A stretch of DNA of 64,000 bases from Psychrobacillus psychrodurans (GCA_900114885.1 FOUN01000015.1:1-64000), one strand, 5' to 3'; shown: positions 24,739-33,980, numbered from the stretch's first letter. The notes: a model not told the origin generated them from the letters alone. Numbers and translations: made by a program.

Positions 24739-25159
24739 ATGTATCTCTCCCTTTACTATTAATTTACTCAGACTAACCTATTATTCTGAATATTGTCAAG
24801 AGTTGTTAAAAGATTAAATCAGATCTGTTTTTAGAGGAGTACTTGGTCGTTTATTTTTAATATAGACGTAAGACTTGGATTCTATGAAGTTGAATCAAGG
24901 TAATAGAAGTAGTAGGTAGTCGTTCTATTCTTGGAATTTTGTCTCAAAATACAAACTTATTGAACTAATTGTGCTTTACTAGAAGAACATGAGCTGTATA
25001 GTCATATCTATATTTTTGATCTAGTGTTTTAGAGTAGTTGAAAAAGGAGTGTTGAGGAACATATTTAGGTAATATTATACAAATGAATGAAGCGAATATT
25101 TTTAAAGATGGTACTATTACAAAAAGACATTATTTGATAATAGGTTTATATTATGTACA
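24739..25159. other. Mostly non-coding stretch with one repeat
   Basis: It holds the promoter region of the - strand leader and MFS gene. A partial repeat (TTGAACTAATTGTGCTTTAC) lies around 24958-24988. A 28-codon frame starts at ATG 25082 (MNEANIFKDG...), without a binding site at normal distance. No clear gene. Confidence 0.35.
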
Positions 25160-25437
25160 GATGTAAGTAAGTTTCTACGGAAAATCGATTTTATTTTATC
25201 AAATTTAGGATAAAAAATAGGTTCAAAAAAGTAAACTATTATTTCTGGATTGTAAAAGGTGAAAGTTGATGGTCTAGTTACGAAAAACAATGGTATTTTA
25301 CCATTTATGGTGTTGTTCTTAGTTGTATTTGGTTTAATTACGGGGGTTTTAGAACTAAAAACTAGACGGAAAAAAGTAGGGTAATTTCTATCATGACTGC
25401 AGCATTTGCATTTTTTGTCGCCATTTATACATTCTAA
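25160..25437 (+). pseudogene. DUF3953-like membrane protein, degraded
   Basis: Several frames carry pieces of one small membrane protein: KNNGILPFMVLFLVVFGLIT in one frame, ending at a TAA at 25382, followed in another by ISIMTAAFAFFVAIYTF to 25437. The segment KNNGILPFM and the following membrane segment and Lys/Arg-rich loop fit DUF3953 proteins. At least one frameshift and several stops upstream make it nonfunctional. Confidence 0.5.
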
Positions 25438-25517
25438 GTAAATCGGGTTTACTTCAAAATAGAGATCAGAGTTTACCCTTGAACTACAAAGTTTCATATT
25501 GAAAGTGGGCGGAAATA

Positions 25518-26045
25518 ATGAATAAAATTTATATAATATCAGGACCAGCAGGAGTAGGTAAATCAACTACTACAAAGGGTCTAGCAAAACAGTTCAGTCA
25601 AAGTGCTTATATTGAAGGTGACTTAATAAATCATATGGTTGTTGGTGGATATCTTCCACCTTGGAAAAGTGAAGAATCACTTTCCTTAGTTTGGGAAAAT
25701 ATTGCTGATTTAAGTGTCAATTTTGTACAAGCAAAAAAGAATGTAATCATAGATTATGTTGCTTTCCCAGAAGAAGTAGAAGAATTTTCTCGTAAAATTT
25801 ACGCTGAGGCACAAAACGTAGAAATTATTTATGTTGTTTTATGGGTCGATAGAAAAGAACTGTTGAGAAGGGATGCTTTAAGGATTAAAGAACATCAAAT
25901 GGGAGTAAGATGTTTAGAATTAGTGAATGAATTTGAAATAAGAGTAATAGATAAACGCTTTTTCTATAATACAACCGACTTACAACCATCGAATTTAGAA
26001 GAAATCTATATGAATATTAAAGAAAACCCTTCATTTAAATTTTGA
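25518..26045 (+). CDS. P-loop kinase-like NTPase
   Basis: 175 residues beginning with a strand and Walker A, IISGPAGVGKSTTTK (residues 6-20). IEGD follows as in small-molecule kinases, and an Arg-rich lid is at about 110-130 (WVDRKELLRRDALRIKEHQ). It phosphorylates a small substrate, perhaps an antibiotic, nucleoside or sulfate ester; the substrate is not visible. GGGCGGAAA precedes the ATG. Isolated gene between repeats. Confidence 0.8.
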   Translation: MNKIYIISGPAGVGKSTTTKGLAKQFSQSAYIEGDLINHMVVGGYLPPWKSEESLSLVWENIADLSVNFVQAKKNVIIDYVAFPEEVEEFSRKIYAEAQNVEIIYVVLWVDRKELLRRDALRIKEHQMGVRCLELVNEFEIRVIDKRFFYNTTDLQPSNLEEIYMNIKENPSFKF

Positions 26046-26047
26046 TT

Positions 26048-26080
26048 AATTCTTAAACGAACTGTGCAGGTTGGTAGAAT
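26048..26080 (+). repeat. Degenerate P module
   Basis: CTTAAACGAACTGTGCAGGT then TGGTAGAATATG. Confidence 0.5.
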
Positions 26081-26121
26081 ATGAAAAAAATTTTGATGAT
26101 TTAATTGGTAAATTTACCTAA

Positions 26122-26177
26122 AAGGGGAACTGCAATCCATTTAAAACGTTTTAAAGTAAGTGGTAGATTAGTTTAAG
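26122..26177 (+). repeat. Family F motif
   Basis: GGGGAACTGCAATCCATTTA then AAACGTTTTAAAGTAAGTGG then TAGATTAGTTTAAG; lies between a P module and the next ribosome binding site. Confidence 0.6.
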
Positions 26178-26205
26178 AGTAAAATTTAATATGGAGGGTT
26201 TAGGC

Positions 26206-26553
26206 ATGAAGCAGTCAACCTACCTTATTGGTGTATTTATATTTGGAATATCGATTGTTATATCTTCTTTTATATTGTTTAGTGCCTTTTCAAATTCAGC
26301 AAATAAGCTAAGTGATACTCAAATAGTAACAAATTCACTACCTAATTTAATGACTAAAATGCAACTTTCCGAATATCTTCAGATAAGTGAGCAATCAATA
26401 GATGACATAATTAAGAAAGATGAATTTGAAAAAGCAAGCTTAAATAGCTATGACACCTATAAATATATCCCTTACTTAGAACTCGATAATAAGAAAAGGT
26501 TTTTAAAAGCAGAGATAGATGAATGGTTGAAATATAAGAATGATTTCCACTAA
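26206..26553 (+). CDS. Membrane-anchored protein with an excisionase-like helix-turn-helix
   Basis: 115 residues. Residues 4-26 form one membrane segment. From about 50 the sequence MTKMQLSEYLQISEQSIDDI then YKYIPYLELDNKKRFLKAEI resembles the winged helix of excisionase/MerR-like DNA-binding domains (HTH_17: helix, turn, short wing, then I-x-x-W-L, here IDEWLKYK). The domain follows the anchor with N-terminus inside or outside undecided; if cytoplasmic it could bind DNA at the membrane. ATG 26206 is chosen because ATGGAGGG precedes it. Confidence 0.65.
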   Translation: MKQSTYLIGVFIFGISIVISSFILFSAFSNSANKLSDTQIVTNSLPNLMTKMQLSEYLQISEQSIDDIIKKDEFEKASLNSYDTYKYIPYLELDNKKRFLKAEIDEWLKYKNDFH

Positions 26554-26617
26554 TTTAAAAACGGATGGTTTTGTTAAAGAGGAATAGCTTGGTGAACTAT
26601 ATTTAACAGTTCCTAAA

Positions 26618-26827
26618 ATGTACGATGTATTATATAAATTTAAACTGGTGCCAGTCAATCACAATGAATCAAAAACAACCTTTTTAACTGAAATGGTTAA
26701 TGAGCAGCTCATATTCCACTATTCATTAACAAGTGTAATAACCATTGTAGAGTATAAAGATTATAACGAGAATATATATAGCTTACAAACACATATAGTT
26801 TTTCACTGGAATTCAATTAATAGATAA
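26618..26827 (+). CDS. Hypothetical protein, about 69 aa, start uncertain
   Basis: The frame is open upstream of ATG 26618 for about ten codons (LGELYLTVPK) but no start with a binding site is visible. It may be the 3' part of a longer gene. The sequence is hydrophilic with alternating strands. A terminator follows at 26844. Confidence 0.35.
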   Translation: MYDVLYKFKLVPVNHNESKTTFLTEMVNEQLIFHYSLTSVITIVEYKDYNENIYSLQTHIVFHWNSINR

Positions 26828-26843
26828 CCTAGGAAAGAACATA

Positions 26844-26868
26844 AGGTTGCTGAGGCAACTCTTTTTTC
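26844..26868 (+). terminator. Rho-independent terminator
   Basis: GTTGC-TGAG-GCAAC followed by T6; nearly the same hairpin as in the repeat at 13119. Confidence 0.75.
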
Positions 26869-26896
26869 TAATAGAACTATGGGAGAAGGTGTTATT

Positions 26897-27385
26897 TTGA
26901 AGGGGAGATATATAGCTCTTCTTATTACATTGGCAGTAGTTATGAATGTAATATGTGTCTGGTTGTTTTGTACCCTTGGGGAAATGATAGCCCAAGGTGA
27001 GTATAGGAAATATAACAAAGGAGTTACTATTGAGGTAAATAATTTGAGTAATCAAAGTCTACCTGATCTTATATTTTCATACAGCGTCAATCAGACAGAT
27101 TTTAAAGAGGTAGGAACGATAAAAAATCTTAAAGCTGGAGAAAAAACTCAAATAACTGGTAGCAGCAAAGAGATTAAAACAAGTGATACAAGCCTATATT
27201 TGCATTACTACATAAATAATGGTGGAAAAGCAGTGAATAGTTTAGCTTATTTTTATATTGCTGAACCTAGAAAAGCTGTCATTGTTTTAAATATCTATGA
27301 AGTAAAACCTCATGGATTTTTAAAGTATGAGTATAGAGGTTATAGCGGTTGGGACCAATATGGACCAGATAAAATTAACTATTGA
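26897..27385 (+). CDS. Single-anchor surface protein, 162 aa
   Basis: Residues 6-28 are one membrane segment with positive residues before it. The rest looks extracellular and beta-rich, rich in Asn, Ser and Lys, with VNNLSNQSLPDLIFSYSVNQ. The fold resembles an immunoglobulin-like or FixG-type sandwich, but I cannot name the family. TTG 26897 is preferred over an upstream ATG because GGGAGAAGGTG precedes it. Confidence 0.7.
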   Translation: MKGRYIALLITLAVVMNVICVWLFCTLGEMIAQGEYRKYNKGVTIEVNNLSNQSLPDLIFSYSVNQTDFKEVGTIKNLKAGEKTQITGSSKEIKTSDTSLYLHYYINNGGKAVNSLAYFYIAEPRKAVIVLNIYEVKPHGFLKYEYRGYSGWDQYGPDKINY

Positions 27386-27507
27386 ATAATGAATTTATTA
27401 TTCAATAACGTTAAACTCCCTTGAAAATTAAAATGCTCACATCTATGCCGAAAGATTGTATTTTAAGGCGCTTTGGCAATGACTGAAATTTACTAGGAGG
27501 ACGAAAA

Positions 27508-27987
27508 ATGTTTATGTACATAATACAATTTGTCGTTGGATTCTTTACTTTAATAGTATCAACATTTATAGCTTGGTATGAAGGAAGTACAATAACAAAT
27601 AACTCTTTTGAATGGGAGTATTCAACACCATTTTCCAAATTACTTAACATTGAGATTATAACTGGTCGTGATATTAGTCAACTCGATTATTTTGTTTATG
27701 CAGCTAAATTTCATCCGCTATTTCCTGCTATTATGATAGTTAGTGCATTCTATATTTTGAGTGTAGTTGGTTATCTTTTAATACAGAATAAGTCTAAATG
27801 GACAATAGGATTTTGGGGATTAATAAGTTGTATGATGATATTACTTAGTGGGATGATTTTTAATTCACCAACAACTGGTGGAAGGATTTTATTCTGGGTT
27901 GCTTTAGTAAGTGGATTTATATGCATAGCTGTTGCTATCTTAGTGGGCTTAAGAAATTTCAAGAAAAAGGTGACGGTTGATTTATAA
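27508..27987 (+). CDS. yjdJ: YjdJ-like membrane protein (DUF4306)
   Basis: 159 residues with four membrane segments (about 3-22, 70-92, 98-115, 128-150). The signature STFIAWYEGSTITNNSFEWE followed by YSTPFSKLL and DISQLDYFVYAAKFHPLFP is that of Bacillus YjdJ. Function unknown. AGGAGG precedes the ATG. No repeat copy separates it from the gene at 26897. Confidence 0.75.
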   Translation: MFMYIIQFVVGFFTLIVSTFIAWYEGSTITNNSFEWEYSTPFSKLLNIEIITGRDISQLDYFVYAAKFHPLFPAIMIVSAFYILSVVGYLLIQNKSKWTIGFWGLISCMMILLSGMIFNSPTTGGRILFWVALVSGFICIAVAILVGLRNFKKKVTVDL

Positions 27988-28039
27988 CAATGTGATGACA
28001 GTGCGAAATAGGGTTAAAAAGGAGTAAGGCATCATATTT

Positions 28040-28098
28040 AATGTGTTATAGCTGGGGTAAAGCCTTTTTCTCGTTGACTAACCCATCAGTGAAGTTGG
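28040..28098 (+). repeat. Degenerate composite repeat
   Basis: AATGTGTTATAGCTGGGGTA then AAGCCTTTTTC, and TTGACTAACCCATCAGTGAA then GTTGGAG. Confidence 0.5.
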
Positions 28099-28144
28099 AG
28101 ATGATATAATTAAATAAATCTGATTTATTTTAAGGAGAAGTATA

Positions 28145-29140
28145 GTGTTGGATGCAAAATGTATTAAATTCTATAAATTCGGTAGCCCTAGAGATGTATT
28201 AAAAGTTGAATATAAAAGTATTGAATCACCAAAAGAATCCGAAGTCCTTGTTCGAATGTTAACACGTTCTATAAATCCTTCTGATTTAATACCAATTAGA
28301 GGGGCCTATTCACATCGGATAACTTTACCTAATATTCCGGGTTATGAAGGGGTTGGTATTGTAGAAGAGGTAGGTCCATTAGTTTCTCGACACCTTATTG
28401 GTAAAAGAGTTTTACCCTTGAGAGGGGAAGGTACATGGCAGGAATTTGTTAAAACATCATCAGAATTTGCAGTTCCAATACCAGATTCTATTGATAATTT
28501 TACAGCATCACAGATGTATATCAATCCAATCACAGCATGGGTAGTTTGTACGGAAGTTTTAAAATTAAAACCATATGATGTTTTGCTGGTTAACGCATGT
28601 GGTTCTTCTATTGGGCATATTTTTGCTCAATTATCAAAGCTTTTAGGTTTTCGATTGATAGCAATTACTAGAAGTAATAAGCATACAGAAAAATTACTTA
28701 ATCTAGGTGCTTCTTTTGTAATTGATACATCTAAAAATCCACTTTATGAAACGGTTATGGAATTGACAAGTGGGATTGGTGCTGATGCTGCTATTGATTC
28801 TATTGGAGGTTCATCTGGAAACGACTTGGCATTTTGTGTGCACCCTAATGGCAATTTTTTAACTATCGGTCTTTTATCAGGAATACAAGTAAATTGGTCA
28901 GATATTGTAAATAAGGCTAAGGTTAATGCTAGTATCTTTCATTTGCGGAATTGGAATAAAAATGTCTCGGCAGATAAATGGCAAAATACATTTAACCATT
29001 TGATAACTCTAATTGATGATAAAAAATTAAGTTTGATGATGGTAGATTCCCAATACGACTTATCGAACGTAAAAAAAGCTGTTGAAGAAATTGAAACATT
29101 AAAAGAGACCAAAGGGAAAGTATTTTTAACAAGTTACTGA
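28145..29140 (+). CDS. MDR oxidoreductase, enoyl reductase-like
   Basis: 331 residues of the medium-chain dehydrogenase fold without zinc ligands. INPSDLIPIRGAYSHRITLP then NIPGYEGVGIV is the substrate half, as in trans-2-enoyl-CoA/ACP reductases (MECR-type). VNACGSSIGHIFAQLSK is the nucleotide-binding turn, where the usual AxxGGVG is altered to CGSSIG. NADPH-dependent reduction of an enoyl or quinone substrate is likely. GTG 28145 follows AAGGAGAAG. Confidence 0.85.
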   Translation: MLDAKCIKFYKFGSPRDVLKVEYKSIESPKESEVLVRMLTRSINPSDLIPIRGAYSHRITLPNIPGYEGVGIVEEVGPLVSRHLIGKRVLPLRGEGTWQEFVKTSSEFAVPIPDSIDNFTASQMYINPITAWVVCTEVLKLKPYDVLLVNACGSSIGHIFAQLSKLLGFRLIAITRSNKHTEKLLNLGASFVIDTSKNPLYETVMELTSGIGADAAIDSIGGSSGNDLAFCVHPNGNFLTIGLLSGIQVNWSDIVNKAKVNASIFHLRNWNKNVSADKWQNTFNHLITLIDDKKLSLMMVDSQYDLSNVKKAVEEIETLKETKGKVFLTSY

Positions 29141-29149
29141 GTTAACTCT

Positions 29150-29180
29150 TGTTCAACTATCGCGGCAATTAGTTGAATAA
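29150..29180 (+). repeat. P module repeat
   Basis: GTTCAACTATCGCGGCAATT then AGTTGAATAAG; both ends fit integron-type core sites (TTCAAC, GTTGAAT). Confidence 0.7.
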
Positions 29181-29205
29181 GCGAAATGGATCTATGGTAA
29201 TTTAA

Positions 29206-29252
29206 AATGGAACATTAATTATTCTCAAACATATTAATGTAAAATAGCAAGA
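29206..29252 (+). repeat. Family F motif
   Basis: AATGGAACATTAATTATTCT then CAAACATATTAATGTAAAAT; 26 bases after a P module and upstream of the next gene. Confidence 0.5.
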
Positions 29253-29287
29253 ATACATAAACAGACAGTGGGGGGCATGGTTAATAA

Positions 29288-29788
29288 ATGAATAGTGATA
29301 CATTGCATTCACTAAATTTACTGAAGTTTAAAGAGGTTGACTTTAATGCTTATTTCAGCCTTGTATCTAATGAAAAAGTTATGGCGCAAATTACCGAATA
29401 CGCTATCCCTTTAAAAGAAGCTCAATTCAATTTTCAAAGATTATTAAAACGTAATGAAAAACATGAACACTTTGGTACATATAAAATCTATGATAATTTA
29501 ATTAATGAATTTATAGGACTTGGACACTTAACTATTGATGAAGAGAATAATGAAGAAGCTGAAATTGGCTATATGTTAAAGCCAGAGTATTGGGGTAAAG
29601 GATACGGCGGTCAGATAGCGAAGGTATTGATTGAACGGGCTTTGAAATTAGAACTAAAGACTCTGAAAGCGATTATTGACCCAGATAATATTGCTTCTAG
29701 GAAAATTCTAATAAAAAGAGGATTTGTCTCTGAAAAGATCGGCGAATTTGATGGCTTACCTGGAGAAATATTAAGTAAAAAATTATAA
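29288..29788 (+). CDS. GNAT acetyltransferase
   Basis: 166 residues of RimL-like type. EEAEIGYMLKPEYWGKGYGG contains the acetyl-CoA loop W-G-K-G-Y-G (about residues 95-103), followed by ALKLELKTLKAIIDPDNIAS and RKILIKRGF. GGGGGCATGG precedes the ATG. Substrate unknown. Confidence 0.88.
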   Translation: MNSDTLHSLNLLKFKEVDFNAYFSLVSNEKVMAQITEYAIPLKEAQFNFQRLLKRNEKHEHFGTYKIYDNLINEFIGLGHLTIDEENNEEAEIGYMLKPEYWGKGYGGQIAKVLIERALKLELKTLKAIIDPDNIASRKILIKRGFVSEKIGEFDGLPGEILSKKL

Positions 29789-29990
29789 ACAAAATCGACA
29801 ATAATAGTGTATTTCATATTAATCCCCCAATAAAATGTTGGAAATCTATAATATTGCATAAAAAATTGAGACTCAGAAAAGCTATTTTAAAACAGACTGA
29901 GCCATCAATACGTCTATCTTGAGATAAAATGTAAAACAGACGAACATGTTGGTGAATACTAATTTTTTTAAACTTTTAGGGGGATTAATA

Positions 29991-30415
29991 TTGGAAAAAA
30001 CAAAAGTGCAAGCATACTTAGTCTAAGTAATGCTGATGATTTTCCATTAGATGAGTTAACTAAAAGAATGAAAATACAGCTGTCTAGGACAACAAAGGTT
30101 GGGGAACCATTACTTTTAAATTCAGCTAGACATTATTTTTCTACCACTTGGCAATATGGTTTAGGATATAAAGAAACACTTGATGTGGATGAAGTATTAA
30201 TGCCTGTTATTTATAAATTGGAATCAAAAGTCAATGATATTTTACTTTTGAAAAAAGATTATAATTTAGCAGCAAAATTCTACATTGAAATTCAAATACA
30301 TAACGGGCGTTCTCCTGGTCTTGCCATTAACACGAGGGCTAGTAAATTAGCTACTGAAATTGAAGCAGTTTTTGATATTGATTTGTATGCATATGCTTAT
30401 AGTGAACTAGAGTAA
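29991..30415 (+). pseudogene. DUF4279-like protein with a 5' frameshift
   Basis: AGGGGGATTAATA precedes TTG 29991 (MEKTKV...). That frame stops at once, while the frame ending at 30415 is open from about 30003 and reads SASILSLSNADDFPLDELTK then the conserved GYKETLDVDEVLMPVIYKLE. A single-base deletion near 30004 explains it. DUF4279 proteins are small soluble proteins of unknown role, many with immunity-like distribution. Translation from ATG 30068 would give 115 residues but has no binding site. Confidence 0.65.
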
Positions 30416-30494
30416 ATGTACCAAATATTTTTGAAGAATTGGATAGATGATATTTAATTAGACTGCCAATTCATTGTGCTAGCTGTGTTTTTAG

Positions 30495-31376
30495 TTATTC
30501 CATAAGTTGTTTTGTCATAAATACTTGTGAAATATCAGTATTTTTAAATCCATTATTTTTTAAAAACGGAAGGAAATTTTGCATTTTGTCTTCCAAATTA
30601 TAAGTATTTCTTTTAATGGAACGATTAAAATGAAGCCCTTCCTGAAGTGCGGCTTGAAGAGCGCGTATTCCATCTGGATGTTCTTTGTTAGTAGAAGCTT
30701 GAAATAATGTGACACCTTCAGCTTCGCTACCAAATTTTTGTTTTGTTCTTACTAAGCATGCTGCAAGTACTTCACTATCCTTCATTGCGATAATTGCCTC
30801 TCCACCAGCTTTTGGTGTAATAGAAGGATCTACTTGCCATGGTACTAAAGCTGGGAAAATAATTGAATTTACTGCTTGCAGTGCAGGTATTCTTTTCAAT
30901 TCAAATTCGCTAGCAATTTTTTCATCATAGTTTAATACACCTTCTGCCTCCCAAAAATGTAGCGTATCAATTATTTTATACCCAACTTTCTCATATAGTT
31001 TAATAGCCGGTTGATTAATTGACAGAGCCTCTAATGTAGCAATATTTACTTTTTGCTGACTTAACAATTCAAGAGCCTTTTCAATTAGGATTGTCCCTAG
31101 TTTTTTTCCTCTGTATTCTGGAATAATTCCAGTACCACCATTCCAAGCAATTTTCTCACCATTCACTTCTCGAATGCCTTGTAATACAAATCCTACTGGT
31201 CTATCCTCATCAAACATAACAATAGATATTCCTGCTGATAGATTATCATTTCCAAACCGAGCTATAAATGCATCCAATGGCATCTTCATCGGAGTAAAAT
31301 ATCCTTCAAACCCATTTATAAAAAGTTCGTGTGCTTCCTTGAAAGTTAAATGCTCCATTGTTTTAAATGTAATCAT
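30495..31376 (-). CDS. GNAT acetyltransferase, two-domain
   Basis: 293 residues. The N-terminal GNAT domain has GGTGIIPEYRGKKLGTILIE, with R-G-K-K-L-G as the acetyl-CoA loop (about 88-93), and AIKLYEKVGYK. A second half of about 140 residues is a degenerate GNAT-like domain. ATG 31376 is chosen because AAGGGGTG precedes it; an in-frame ATG 33 bases upstream lacks a site. It lies on the - strand without flanking repeats. Confidence 0.85.
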   Translation of the reverse strand: MITFKTMEHLTFKEAHELFINGFEGYFTPMKMPLDAFIARFGNDNLSAGISIVMFDEDRPVGFVLQGIREVNGEKIAWNGGTGIIPEYRGKKLGTILIEKALELLSQQKVNIATLEALSINQPAIKLYEKVGYKIIDTLHFWEAEGVLNYDEKIASEFELKRIPALQAVNSIIFPALVPWQVDPSITPKAGGEAIIAMKDSEVLAACLVRTKQKFGSEAEGVTLFQASTNKEHPDGIRALQAALQEGLHFNRSIKRNTYNLEDKMQNFLPFLKNNGFKNTDISQVFMTKQLME

Positions 31377-32113
31377 TTTAAAACACCCCTTGTTAAAAGT
31401 AGTATACATTTCTTTTTAGATTTCCGAATAAGGAAATGCTAGCTGCAGTAGCATGAAGAAGAACTTCATCAATTTCCCCAAATATTTTTAAGCGTGGGTA
31501 GATTTATTTCTTTTGAGAACACACCACTCTCACGTCCATTATTTAAAGTGTAAAAAAACGGTAAATTTGCTAATTCTGTTGCTTGCTCGTGGAAATGAGT
31601 AAGATGATGGATATATCTATATCTAAGAAAAAAAGAGCCACTGTTATGTAAGCAACCATTTTGTATAGCCAGAGGTATTTGTTTGTTTTATATTACTATT
31701 ATAGCACGGAATATTTTGAATTATAAGACTATTAAAGGTTTGATGATAAAACATCGAATTTGAAGAAGAGTTATTTGAACCAAAAGGAAAGTTTGTCTCT
31801 GCAAACTCATTTGATGAGAAATTTAGGCTGCAAATTAAATATCACAATATCAGATACTAGGGGAACTTTTTGTATTCGTTTTCAACTAAAGCGTTTACTA
31901 ATTTTGTTTTGTGGTCATATTTTCTTTTTAAATAGCAGTTTAGTCATATAATAGTAATGGATTTATCAAACTTATAATGGAATATTCAATTAATCATGGA
32001 ACTTATACTCGGTTTGAACGTTTTAAATAAAGAAATGGTAAGTTGAAATTTAAAGTAATCGAGGATTGTATTATAAATTAGGAATTTAAAAATTATGAAT
32101 AGTGATGCGATAA
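31377..32113. other. Intergenic stretch with gene remnants
   Basis: 31750-31860 is an open frame without a start (EFEEELFEPKGKFVSANSFD...), probably the end of a lost gene. 31994-32050 is a diverged family F copy (GGTTTGAACGTTTTAAATAA). The rest is AT-rich without recognised structure. Confidence 0.35.
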
Positions 32114-32434
32114 TTGAGTGGAGATGTTTTAGTTTGGTTTATTCTTTTGTTATTGATATTATTTTTTGATGGAACAGTAATTCACTTACACATGATTAAT
32201 AAAATGCCTTTATGGATTTCTGGAATCATTATGGCTATACTTGTTCCAGTTTTGGGATTTTCGATAGGGGCAATATTTTTAAAAATTTCCAGAGTTGTTG
32301 ATTCTTCTGGAACACACTAAGGTTCGGCATTCGCAGCTGCATTTATCGCATTGTTTCTTTTGGCCAATGCTCTAGTTTTCTTCGTTAGTGGATTAATTAT
32401 AAAATCAGTAAGTTATTTAAAACCCAAAAGTTAA
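32114..32434 (+). pseudogene. Small membrane protein with in-frame stop
   Basis: TTG 32114 opens 68 codons with two membrane segments, ending at TAA 32318-32320. The same frame continues with AAAFIALFLLANALVFFVSG to a TAA at 32432-32434. The joined product of about 105 residues would have three membrane segments. No good ribosome binding site. Family unknown. Confidence 0.5.
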
Positions 32435-32439
32435 AAAGT

Positions 32440-32547
32440 GAATGGTACGTTTGGGGTAAAGAGACAATAGACATTGTCGAACCAAACCCCAAGTGGATAG
32501 AAAAAGGAACTCTAATCATTGCTGACATTATGTACCACCTAACCTAG
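32440..32547 (+). pseudogene. C-terminal coding remnant
   Basis: Open frame without a start: EWYVWGKETIDIVEPNPKWI then EKGTLIIADIMYHL. Protein-like; family not recognised. The DNA also holds an inner perfect hairpin GACAAT-AGAC-ATTGTC. Confidence 0.3.
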
Positions 32548-32579
32548 ACAATGCTCGATAGCAACTGTTATTATCCCAA

Positions 32580-33344
32580 TTACAATTGTTTATCTAACAG
32601 CTTTGTTATTAGTTTTTCAAATTTGTTTGCGCTCATCATTTCGTGTGTAATAAATTTCCCATCATAAAACAGACCAAAAGTTGTCCAAATGGTAGGAGCA
32701 TTTTGTGCTTCTTCTTTGGTGGTTAATTGATGAGTGGTAAATGTAACTCCATGGTTTTCTGCAACCTTTTTTAGATCTTCCAAAATACCTACAGCAAAGG
32801 GACATTGAGCAGTATAATAAATCGCTACTCCTTGTTGTGGAACTGATAATTTTCTATCCCGCTTAAAAGAAGGCCTAACAGCTTGGTCATTCCATGATAA
32901 TGAAACCAGATCAAAATAAGGATCTATTTGATCTACTAACTTAAATCCCATATATTCAAAAAAAATTTTTTCACTCAAGTAAGGCTTCTTTTTCTTTCCC
33001 ACTATATGTACAATTCCATCCATCCCTCGAGCCATAGCGTCTTCTTTACACTTATCCAGTAATTGTTTTCCAAGTCCATTGTTTTTATATTTTCCAGAAA
33101 CCCATAAACAATTGATATACATATAATTAGTTGCTTGAATAGGAATCCATGCCATCTCAGCAGGTAAATATTCAATAAATACTTTTGCACGTTCATTTAA
33201 ACGGTAAAAAACCAAGCCTTCATCCATTCGTTCTGTTAACCATTTCTTCTTCTCGTTTACTGCTTTCTCATATTGTTTTGCACCTAAAGCACAACAGATG
33301 TGTTCATTTTCAATATTTTTTTTTGTTATTTGAATGAATCCCAT
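32580..33344 (-). CDS. yoaP: YoaP-like protein: GNAT domain plus thioredoxin-like YoaP domain
   Basis: 254 residues. The start FIQITKKNIENEHICCALGA and the loop VSGKYKNNGLGKQLLDKC (acetyl-CoA site, about 90-100) form a GNAT domain. From about 165 the YoaP domain begins with VAIYYTAQCPFAVGILEDLK, a thioredoxin-like fold with a single Cys in place of CxxC. Order and sequence match B. subtilis YoaP. Function unknown; acetylation or thiol chemistry is possible. ATG 33344 is preceded by GGAGGAG. Confidence 0.85.
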   Translation of the reverse strand: MGFIQITKKNIENEHICCALGAKQYEKAVNEKKKWLTERMDEGLVFYRLNERAKVFIEYLPAEMAWIPIQATNYMYINCLWVSGKYKNNGLGKQLLDKCKEDAMARGMDGIVHIVGKKKKPYLSEKIFFEYMGFKLVDQIDPYFDLVSLSWNDQAVRPSFKRDRKLSVPQQGVAIYYTAQCPFAVGILEDLKKVAENHGVTFTTHQLTTKEEAQNAPTIWTTFGLFYDGKFITHEMMSANKFEKLITKLLDKQL

Positions 33345-33457
33345 TTCTCCTTCACTCCTCCACAAAATTATACAATTACCATATCATATTCTAAAAGAAC
33401 CCCATACTTCTTAAATAGAAAAGGCGTATCACTTAAGTGATTACACCTGTAAGATAA

Positions 33458-33928
33458 TTAATCCCAAACACGTACTCTTGGAACCTCAGCCATTCTTAAG
33501 TAATCCAGCAATTGACCGGTGTGTACAGATTCATGATAGGCGACTCTTAGCAACATGTCTCCCAAACTTCTTATGTAGCCTGATTCTGAGCGATCAACTT
33601 TAATATTTGTTAAATCTTCTTCAGAATATGACTTAATAGTTTCTATGAACTCATTTCTAAATGGTTCTGCAACTTTCAATTCTGCATTTACAGTGGAAAA
33701 AGGTAGTTTTTCGAAAGGAGAATCAAAGACTGTCAGACTGCCTTGGTTTTGGATAGCTAGATGGTAATAATGTTCACTTTCTAAAACATGCCTAACCATC
33801 TCTATACAAGTCATTGCTTCTTTATCAGGTTTCCAATGTAGTTTTTCTTGAGGAATAGATGTCCAAACCTTTGTACTTCTTCTTCGTACTTCGTTTAAAT
33901 TTAAAAGAATTAAATCAATTGAGTTCAT
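33458..33928 (-). CDS. DinB-family protein, SOS box upstream
   Basis: 156 residues of the DinB/YfiT four-helix fold. Metal-binding His are in VRHVLESEHYYH (about residues 46-54) and YHESVHTGQLLDYL (about 131-135). Proteins of this fold include bacillithiol S-transferases and B. subtilis DinB, which is SOS-induced. Here a LexA-like box lies in the promoter, supporting a real dinB-type gene. AAAGGAGAA precedes the ATG. Confidence 0.85.
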   Translation of the reverse strand: MNSIDLILLNLNEVRRRSTKVWTSIPQEKLHWKPDKEAMTCIEMVRHVLESEHYYHLAIQNQGSLTVFDSPFEKLPFSTVNAELKVAEPFRNEFIETIKSYSEEDLTNIKVDRSESGYIRSLGDMLLRVAYHESVHTGQLLDYLRMAEVPRVRVWD

Positions 33929-33958
33929 AACATATTCTCCTTTAGTTGGTATGTTTTA

Positions 33959-33980
33959 ATTATACACGAATGCACGTTCG
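33959..33980 (-). promoter_or_regulatory. LexA-like box next to a -10 element
   Basis: On the - strand CGAACGTGCATTCG (33980 to 33967) differs at one position from CGAAC-N4-GTTCG. TATAAT (33964 to 33959) lies 2 bases downstream and is the -10 of the DinB gene. The -35 region is a weak T-rich sequence. Confidence 0.7.

Noticed and set aside
25117-25566. 149-codon frame on the - strand over a degraded region
   Set aside because: It overlaps the DUF3953-like remnant and the start of the kinase gene, lacks a binding site and has poor protein character.
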